This document shows, one piece after another, positions 58,034-64,000 of a DNA stretch of 64,000 nucleotides. The first letter of the stretch is position 1. Each line of letters opens with the position of its first letter. The notes beneath the pieces are model-generated. The model searched no databases, was not told the DNA's origin, and saw only the letters and a list, made by a program, of their open reading frames with translations. The translations under genes were made by a program, and so were the position numbers. The stretch comes from Methylocystis sp. L43 (GTDB lineage Bacteria > Pseudomonadota > Alphaproteobacteria > Rhizobiales > Beijerinckiaceae): the NCBI RefSeq assembly GCF_015709525.1, contig NZ_JADNRA010000033.1, forward strand, positions 124,001 to 188,000, written 5' to 3'.

Positions 58034-59380
58034 ATGCAAGTAACGCAGACCTCCTCGCAGGGTTTGAAGCAGGAATACAAGGTGGTTCTGCCGGCCGGCG
58101 AACTCGCCGCCAAGCTCGCCGCCCAGCTCACCGAGATCCAGGCCAAGAGCCAGATCAAGGGATTCCGCCCCGGCAAGGCGCCGATCGGCCATCTCAAGAA
58201 GCTCTACGGAAAGAGCATCATGAGCGACGTCTTGCAGGAGGCGGTGAACGACGCCAACCGCAAGATCGTCGAGGAAAACGAGCTGCGCATCGCGCTCGAG
58301 CCGAAGATCGATTTCCCTGGCGGGCAGGAGGAAGTCGAGCGCGCGCTGACGGCAGAGGGCGATTTCTCCTATGTCGTCACCTTCGAAACGCTGCCCAAGT
58401 TCGACATCGGCGGGTTTGACGACATCTCCCTGGAGCGTCCCGTCGCCGAGGTCGCCGAGGATGATGTCGAGAAGGCGCTGCAGTCTCTCGCCGATCGTGC
58501 TCAGGAATTCGAGGCCAGGCCAGAAGGGGCCAAGGCGGAGAAGGGCGACAGACTGACGATCGATTTCACCGGCAAGCTCGACGGCGAGCCCTTTGAGGGC
58601 GGCGCGGGCGGGGACGTCGATCTGGTGCTGGGCGCGGGAACCTTCATCCCCGGTTTCGAGGAGCAGCTCGAGGGGGCCGCCGCCGGCGAGCAGCCGGTCG
58701 TCAAGGTCCGGTTCCCCGACGACTATGCGGCCAAGCAGCTCGCGGGCAAGGACGCCGAGTTCGACGTGACGGTCAAGGCCGTTGCGGCGCCAAAGACGCT
58801 CGGACTCGACGAGGAGCTCGCCAAGAAATACGGCTTCGAGTCGCTCGAGGCGATGAAGACCGCCGTTCGCGGCAATCTTGAAGCCGATTTCGACAAGGCG
58901 TCGCGCGAGAAGATGAAGCGCGCGCTCCTCGACGCGCTCGACAGACGCTATTCCTTTGAGCTGCCGGAGAGCCTTGTAGAGCAGGAATTCGCCAATATCT
59001 GGGGCCAGCACGCGCAGGAAAGCCAGCGGGCAGGCCAACCCGTCGCCGAAGACGGCAAGACGGAGGAAGAGACCAAGGCCGAGTTCCGCAAGATCGCCGA
59101 ACGACGCGTGCGGTTGGGGCTGGTTCTGGCGGAGATCGGCAAAAGCGCCGACGTGAAGGTCGACGAAAAGGATCTGACCGACGCTTTGGTCGAGCGAGCG
59201 CGCATGTTCCCAGGCCAGGAGAAGGCCGTTTGGGACTATTACCGCAACAATGAGCAGGCCCTTGCCCAGCTCCGCGCCCCGATCTACGAGGAGCGCGTCG
59301 TCGACCACCTCTCCAAGCTGATCAAGATCGCCGACAAGACCGTCTCCCGCGAAGAGCTGTTCAAGGAAGACGAGGAATAG
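58034..59380 (+). CDS. tig: Trigger factor
   Basis: A ribosome-associated chaperone with prolyl isomerase activity. ATG 58034 gives MQVTQTSSQGLKQEYKVVLP; the frame runs further up into tRNA-Leu but is not coding there. The 448-residue protein has the ribosome-binding domain with the signature GFRPGKAPI (about residue 45), a PPIase domain (about 160-245: GDRLTIDFTGKLDGEPFEGG) and a helical C-terminal chaperone domain. It precedes clpP, as in most proteobacteria. Confidence 0.97.
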   Translation: MQVTQTSSQGLKQEYKVVLPAGELAAKLAAQLTEIQAKSQIKGFRPGKAPIGHLKKLYGKSIMSDVLQEAVNDANRKIVEENELRIALEPKIDFPGGQEEVERALTAEGDFSYVVTFETLPKFDIGGFDDISLERPVAEVAEDDVEKALQSLADRAQEFEARPEGAKAEKGDRLTIDFTGKLDGEPFEGGAGGDVDLVLGAGTFIPGFEEQLEGAAAGEQPVVKVRFPDDYAAKQLAGKDAEFDVTVKAVAAPKTLGLDEELAKKYGFESLEAMKTAVRGNLEADFDKASREKMKRALLDALDRRYSFELPESLVEQEFANIWGQHAQESQRAGQPVAEDGKTEEETKAEFRKIAERRVRLGLVLAEIGKSADVKVDEKDLTDALVERARMFPGQEKAVWDYYRNNEQALAQLRAPIYEERVVDHLSKLIKIADKTVSREELFKEDEE

Positions 59381-59587
59381 TCGGTCGTCCGGCTGTCTTC
59401 CCCGCAGGCGACGGCGCATCGCGGGGGAATCCGGCATGGCGGGCTCATGCGCACGGCGCGCCGCGGAGATCGTGGCGTGACGGCCGCAATCGAGTCTTTG
59501 CGTCCGGCGCGGGCGCAGATATATGACGGGTCAAGAGTTCCCGGCGCAGGCGCATCAGCCTTCGCCGGACCACAGAGGCGATACGCG

Positions 59588-60223
59588 ATGCGCGACCCAA
59601 TCGAAAACTACAGCCAATATCTCATCCCACAGGTGATCGAGAACACTTCCCGCGGCGAGCGCGGCTTCGACATCTATTCCCGCCTGCTGCGCGAGCGCAT
59701 CATCTTCATCACCGGGCCGATCGAAGATCACATGGCGTCGGTCATCATCGCGCAGCTGCTGTTTCTGGAGTCCGAGAACCCGAAAAAGGAAATCTCGCTC
59801 TACATCAATTCGCCGGGCGGCGTGGTGACGTCCGGCCTCGCCATCTACGACACGATTCAGTTCATCAAGCCGAAGGTCTCGACGCTTTGCGTTGGGCAGG
59901 CGGCGTCGATGGGCTCGCTTCTGCTGGCCGCGGGCGCCGATGGCCTGCGTTATGCGCTCCCGAACGCGCGCGTCATGCTGCATCAGCCGTCCGGCGGCTT
60001 TCAGGGTCAGGCGTCGGACATCCAGCGCCACGCGGAAGACATTCTGAAAGTCAAAAAGCGCCTCAACGACATCTATGTCCGTCACACGGGCAAGGATTAT
60101 GAGACGATCGAGCGCACGCTTGACCGCGATCATTTCATGTCGGCGGAAGAGGCGCGGCATTTTGGAATCGTCGACGCCGTTCAGGAGCGGCGGCCTGACG
60201 ACGAGAGCGAGGCCAAGCGCTAA
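59588..60223 (+). CDS. clpP: ATP-dependent Clp protease proteolytic subunit ClpP
   Basis: The serine peptidase of the Clp complexes. The 211-residue protein begins [20 protein letters not shown]. The catalytic serine is in [14 protein letters not shown] (about residue 106), histidine in [11 protein letters not shown] (about 131) and aspartate near 180. The frame is open 141 nt further up, but family length supports ATG 59588. clpX normally follows clpP; here a carboxylase gene follows instead. Confidence 0.97.
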   Translation: MRDPIENYSQYLIPQVIENTSRGERGFDIYSRLLRERIIFITGPIEDHMASVIIAQLLFLESENPKKEISLYINSPGGVVTSGLAIYDTIQFIKPKVSTLCVGQAASMGSLLLAAGADGLRYALPNARVMLHQPSGGFQGQASDIQRHAEDILKVKKRLNDIYVRHTGKDYETIERTLDRDHFMSAEEARHFGIVDAVQERRPDDESEAKR

Positions 60224-60297
60224 ACGCTGAAGGCGCCGGCCGCGTTTTCTGAGCGCCCGGCGCCAATTGCTTGAGGGATTGGGGCATCGGGGCGCGC

Positions 60298-62307
60298 ATG
60301 TTTCGTAAAATTCTAATCGCCAATCGCGGCGAGATCGCTTGTCGCATCATTAAGTCGGCGAAGCGTATGGGGCTGTCTACCGTCGCCGTCTATTCCGACG
60401 CCGACGCCGACGCGCTGCATGTCGAAATGGCGGACGAAGCCGTCCGTCTCGGGCCGCCCCCCGCCGCCCAGTCTTATCTGCTGATTGATAAGATCGTCGC
60501 CGCCTGTAAGGAAACCGGCGCCGAGGCGGTGCATCCCGGCTATGGCTTTCTGTCCGAGCGCGCCGCCTTCGCCAATGCGCTCGCCGAGGCGAACATCGTT
60601 TTCATCGGCCCCAATATTCGCGCCATCGAGGCGATGGGCGACAAGATCGAGTCGAAGAAATTCGCCTCCGCCGCCAATGTCAGCGTCGTGCCTGGCTACC
60701 TTGGCGTCATCGAGAACGCCGAAGAGGCCATCACGATCGCCAGGGACATCGGCTATCCGGTGATGCTGAAAGCGTCGGCTGGCGGCGGCGGCAAGGGTAT
60801 GCGCGTCGCTTTCACCGACGCCGAAGTGATCGAAGGCTTCACGCGCGCGCGTTCGGAGGCGGCGTCGTCCTTCGGCGACGACCGCGTCTTCGTCGAGAAA
60901 TTCATCGTCAATCCGCGCCACATCGAAATTCAGGTGCTCGGCGACAAGCATGGCAATGTCATCCACCTGAACGAGCGCGAATGTTCCATTCAGCGCCGCA
61001 ATCAAAAAGTGATCGAAGAAGCGCCGTCGCCGCTGCTGGACGAGAAGACTCGTCGCGAAATGGGCGCGCAGGCCATCGCGCTCGCCAAGGCCGTGAACTA
61101 TGATTCGGCGGGCACGGTCGAATTCGTCGCCGGTCAGGACAAGAGCTTCTACTTCCTTGAAATGAACACGCGCCTGCAGGTCGAGCATCCTGTGACGGAG
61201 CTCATCACCGGCATCGATCTTGTCGAGCAGATGATCCGCGTCGCGGCGGGCGAGCCGCTGCAACTCAAGCAGGAAAACGTCAAGATCAACGGCTGGGCGG
61301 TCGAGAGCCGCATTTATGCCGAGGACCCCACGCGCAACTTCCTGCCTTCGGTGGGACGACTGGTCAAATACCGGCCGCCGGAAGAGAAGCGCGAAGGCGG
61401 CGTTACGGTGCGCAATGACACCGGCGTCACCGAAGGCCGCGAAATCTCGATCCACTATGATCCGATGATCGCCAAGCTGGTGACGCATGCGCCGGACCGC
61501 CTTCGCGCGATCGTGGCGCAGGCCGACGCGCTCGACCGCTTCGTGATCGACGGAATCCGCCACAACATTCCGTTTCTGTCGTCGCTCATGCAGAGCCCGC
61601 GCTGGCGTTCGGGCAATCTCTCGACGGGCTTTATCAGTGAAGAATATCCGGAAGGATTTTCGTCGCCCGAGCCTCGCGGAGATCTGGCGCACACGCTTGC
61701 CGCGATCGCGACGCTCATGGACCACATCGGCAATGAGCGCAAACGCAAGATCTCCGGGCAGCTGCGCGGCGGACGGCCGGTGGAATTCGAGCGCGAACGC
61801 GTGTGCATGCTCGGCGAGCAGAGATTCGACGTCTGCGTCGAGGCGCAGGGCGAAGCGCTGATCGTGCGTTTCGCCGAGGGCGATCAGCGCGCCCATCGCG
61901 TTTCGACCCAGTGGCGTCCGGGCGAACTCGTGCTCGAAGGCGATGTCGACGGCCGCACGGTCTATGTGCAGGCGCGGCCCGTCCTCAACGGCTATGGGCT
62001 GTCGCATCAGGGTGTCGACGTCACGGCGCGCGTCTACACCAAGCGCGAGGCGGAACTTGTCGCCTTCATGCCGAAGAAAAAGGACGCCGGCGCCTCCAAG
62101 CATCTGTTGTGTCCGATGCCCGGTCTGGTGAAGACCGTCGACGTGACCGAAGGTCAGGAGGTCAAGGCCGGGGAAGCCTTGTGCATGGTCGAAGCCATGA
62201 AGATGGAGAACGTGCTGCGCGCCGAGCGCGACGTGACTGTCAAGAAGATCCTGGCGAAGGCCGGCGACAGTCTTGCTGTCGACGCCGTGATCATGGAGTT
62301 CGCCTAA
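60298..62307 (+). CDS. pccA: Acetyl/propionyl-CoA carboxylase alpha subunit (biotin-containing)
   Basis: A 669-residue biotin-dependent carboxylase subunit: biotin carboxylase domain (about 1-445, FRKILIANRGEIACRI, ATP-grasp GGGGKGMR, EMNTRLQVEHPVTE), a linker/BT domain (about 500-590) and a C-terminal biotinyl domain with the carrier lysine in VEAMKMEN (about residue 635). Length and order fit propionyl-CoA carboxylase alpha, which feeds methylmalonyl-CoA into the TCA or ethylmalonyl-CoA pathway; methylcrotonyl-CoA carboxylase is an alternative. The beta subunit is not in the window. Confidence 0.92.
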   Translation: MFRKILIANRGEIACRIIKSAKRMGLSTVAVYSDADADALHVEMADEAVRLGPPPAAQSYLLIDKIVAACKETGAEAVHPGYGFLSERAAFANALAEANIVFIGPNIRAIEAMGDKIESKKFASAANVSVVPGYLGVIENAEEAITIARDIGYPVMLKASAGGGGKGMRVAFTDAEVIEGFTRARSEAASSFGDDRVFVEKFIVNPRHIEIQVLGDKHGNVIHLNERECSIQRRNQKVIEEAPSPLLDEKTRREMGAQAIALAKAVNYDSAGTVEFVAGQDKSFYFLEMNTRLQVEHPVTELITGIDLVEQMIRVAAGEPLQLKQENVKINGWAVESRIYAEDPTRNFLPSVGRLVKYRPPEEKREGGVTVRNDTGVTEGREISIHYDPMIAKLVTHAPDRLRAIVAQADALDRFVIDGIRHNIPFLSSLMQSPRWRSGNLSTGFISEEYPEGFSSPEPRGDLAHTLAAIATLMDHIGNERKRKISGQLRGGRPVEFERERVCMLGEQRFDVCVEAQGEALIVRFAEGDQRAHRVSTQWRPGELVLEGDVDGRTVYVQARPVLNGYGLSHQGVDVTARVYTKREAELVAFMPKKKDAGASKHLLCPMPGLVKTVDVTEGQEVKAGEALCMVEAMKMENVLRAERDVTVKKILAKAGDSLAVDAVIMEFA

Positions 62308-62329
62308 GGCGTCGCGCGCTGACGGCGCG

Positions 62330-63073
62330 CTATAGGTTGAGGAACATGCTCACCGAGAGAATGTGGTTGATCCGGTGATCGAACTTCTGCTCGCGCCGCG
62401 AGACGACGCGCGATTGGATGAGCTGGTTCATGTAGCCGACCTCCACGCGCGCCTTCTCGCTGAAACTGTAGCCGAGGCCGGCGAAGCCGCGATTTTGATC
62501 GAAGCCGAACCGCGTTGATGGCGTCGTTGAATTCAGCCGCACAAACACCTCATCCCAAAGCACGAGACTCAAGGGGGCATTTTCCCAGAGCGGATGCGAA
62601 AAGCGCACGAATTGGCGGAGGCGCCATTCGACGGGGTTCACGTTCTGAATGAAGCGCTGCTCAAGGCGCGTGCGGCTCGTCATGTCGCCGAACGTCGCTT
62701 TATCGGTCAGCAGGACCTGTTGCCAGATCCGATTTTCATGTTGCGTTTTGGCGTCTTGCGGAAAGGTCGCGATATGCGCGTAGCCGAGCCACAGGCTGAC
62801 CTTGTCGGATAGCGCATAGCCGACGCCGGCGCGGCCGAGCGCCTGATCGGCGGTGGCGCCATCGTTCCGAAAGCGCCCCTGGCTTTCCAACCACAGCCGC
62901 CATTTTTCCAGACTCGGATCAATCGAGCCGAGCTTGGCGATGGTCGTGACGTTTTCCCAGATCCTGAAATCTTCGTCGACGGCCGCCGCTGGGCCGGCCG
63001 TCGCGAAAATTCCGAGCAACGACCCGCCGCAAGCGGCGAGCCGCCTCGTTCTGTGAATTGTCGCCGCTGACAC
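62330..63073 (-). CDS. DUF2490 family outer membrane protein
   Basis: A 247-residue protein with a signal peptide (about 1-32, cleaved after AAA) and alternating aromatic and polar residues of a small beta-barrel (for example WRLWLESQGRF, LRQFVRFSHPLW, NHILSVSMFLNL at the C-terminus). This matches DUF2490, a family of probable outer membrane proteins without known function. It is convergent with pccA. The SulP gene lies 78 bp upstream in the same direction. Confidence 0.87.
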   Translation of the reverse strand: MSAATIHRTRRLAACGGSLLGIFATAGPAAAVDEDFRIWENVTTIAKLGSIDPSLEKWRLWLESQGRFRNDGATADQALGRAGVGYALSDKVSLWLGYAHIATFPQDAKTQHENRIWQQVLLTDKATFGDMTSRTRLEQRFIQNVNPVEWRLRQFVRFSHPLWENAPLSLVLWDEVFVRLNSTTPSTRFGFDQNRGFAGLGYSFSEKARVEVGYMNQLIQSRVVSRREQKFDHRINHILSVSMFLNL

Positions 63074-63151
63074 TGCCGTCTCCGTGGAAATCGAGCACCC
63101 AGCGCATTGGAGCGACTCCTCTCACGCCAGTCAAACCACAGAGATGGTAGA

Positions 63152-64000
63152 TCAGGCCGCGACCGATGTTGGCGCGGGACGCGCCCGCTCCCGGAAAAGG
63201 CCGTGCAGCGCATCCCAATCGAGCACCAGTTCGCCGCCGTCGCTGCGGAGTTGCTCGTCCCAGCTCGCGAGCAGATCGAGACAGGCATGATCGATATACG
63301 TCAGCTCGTTGAGATGCACATGGAGACGCGCGCCCCGCGGCAGGGCTTCGAAAGCGGCGGCGAGTTGCGGCAGCCGTATGAAAGTCGCGGCGCCCTCCAG
63401 GTGGATCACGGTCATGCCGTTGATCTGCTCCCTGCGGATGTTGAGATGCGAGAACCTGTAGAGCAAGCGCGCGACCGCCAGACCGACGCCAACCGCAATG
63501 CCGGTCAATACGTCGGTCGCGACCACCGTCGCGAACGTCGCCGCGTAGATGCCGGTCTCGATACGGTCCTGACCCCAGAGAAATCGCGCGAATCCGAGAT
63601 TGATCAGATTGATCCCCGCGTAGACCAGCACTGCCGCGAGGCTCGCCACGGGGATGATGCGGAGCACGTCGGGCGCGAGGGTGATGAATAGCAGAATCCA
63701 CAGGCCGTGCAGCACGGTCGAGAGTCTCGTGCGTCCCCCCGCCGTGACATTGGCCGAACTGCGCACGATGACGCCCGATATGGGCAGCACGCCAAGAACG
63801 CCGCAAAGGAAATTGCCAACGCCCTGCGCCACCAGTTCCCTGTTGTAGCGGGTTCGCGGCGTCCGTCGCTGCATCGCGTCGACGGCGGTCGCCGTCAAAA
63901 GCGATTCCGCGCTCGAAACGAACGCGAGCGACAACGCCGCCGCCCACAGCGCGCCCTCGCCGATCCTGCCAAGGGTGTGAGTTGTCGGCAAATTCACCGC
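63152..64000 (-). CDS. SulP family anion transporter, 5' end cut by window edge
   Basis: The C-terminal 283 or so residues of a SulP (SLC26-type) inner membrane transporter for sulfate, bicarbonate or other anions. The frame stays open to the right edge, so the N-terminal helices are missing. Visible are the family stretch RYNRELVAQGVGNFLCGVLG and SGVIVRSSANVTAGGRTRLS, several helices, and a C-terminal STAS domain (about the last 90 residues, with MTVIHLEGAATF and LTYIDHACLDLL). It lies upstream of the DUF2490 gene. Substrate undetermined. Confidence 0.93.
   Translation of the reverse strand, partial: AVNLPTTHTLGRIGEGALWAAALSLAFVSSAESLLTATAVDAMQRRTPRTRYNRELVAQGVGNFLCGVLGVLPISGVIVRSSANVTAGGRTRLSTVLHGLWILLFITLAPDVLRIIPVASLAAVLVYAGINLINLGFARFLWGQDRIETGIYAATFATVVATDVLTGIAVGVGLAVARLLYRFSHLNIRREQINGMTVIHLEGAATFIRLPQLAAAFEALPRGARLHVHLNELTYIDHACLDLLASWDEQLRSDGGELVLDWDALHGLFRERARPAPTSVAA

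Noticed and set aside
57908-59437. Open frame of 509 codons on the minus strand
   Set aside because: Antisense of tig and part of tRNA-Leu.
60313-62103. Open frame of 596 codons on the minus strand
   Set aside because: Antisense of the biotin carboxylase gene, with no motif of its own.

Overview
The window is a stretch of GC-rich bacterial chromosome, densely coding on both strands. Gene content and protein style (bamA-lpxD-fabZ-lpxA-lpxB, clpS-clpA, topA-rnr, kdsB-pheA, lolC-lolD, tig-clpP, a GAAC-N7-GAAC SOS box, ClpP and UvrA of alphaproteobacterial type) point to an alphaproteobacterium of the Hyphomicrobiales (Rhizobiales). A Methylocystaceae/Beijerinckiaceae-like genome is my best guess, but no gene seen here decides the genus.

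Layout. 0-5.8 kb: outer membrane assembly and lipid A synthesis (BamA is cut by the left edge; no lpxI lies between lpxA and lpxB). 5.8-11.9 kb: ssb and uvrA, now separated by a dicarboxylate carrier and a FitAB-type toxin-antitoxin pair with its operator. 12-17.7 kb: ClpA/ClpS, a small secreted or membrane protein, a RhlE-like helicase with a tandem-repeat tail, and a HIT hydrolase. 17.9-20.6 kb: lipoprotein-kdsB-pheA and rpmG. 20.9-33.5 kb: a proline-rich membrane protein, RNase R, topoisomerase I, a cupin, tRNA-Cys, two small unknown proteins, an AsmA-like protein, a response regulator, a DUF423 protein and a Ste24-type protease.

33.6-39.9 kb is a five-gene accessory operon: a Tat-exported molybdenum hydroxylase large subunit, its [2Fe-2S] subunit, a di-haem cytochrome c, an exported protein of unknown function and an exported PuuE-like deacetylase-fold hydrolase. 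It reads as a periplasmic oxidation-plus-hydrolysis route for an unidentified (probably N-heterocyclic) substrate.

39.9-45.3 kb carries two scars of DNA acquisition. An 18-bp exact direct repeat copies the 3' end of tRNA-Glu 1.85 kb away. A 96-bp diverged copy of the 3' end of an ABC-F gene lies behind a cassette holding an HxlR regulator with a perfect operator palindrome, a frameshifted GFA-family gene and a TfoX-like gene.

45.4-51.3 kb: an ECF sigma factor with a haem-binding DUF3365 protein, a GNAT protein, proS-lolC-lolD and an exported membrane-anchored protein. 51.6-55.6 kb is a signalling module: an RpfF-type DSF synthase with both catalytic glutamates, followed 3 nt later by a membrane PAS-GGDEF-EAL protein, and a convergent degenerate crotonase paralogue. 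55.9-64 kb: a multicopper-oxidase-fold protein that has lost its type 1 copper cysteine, a small secreted protein, tRNA-Leu, tig-clpP, a biotin-dependent carboxylase subunit, a DUF2490 outer-membrane protein and a SulP transporter cut by the right edge.
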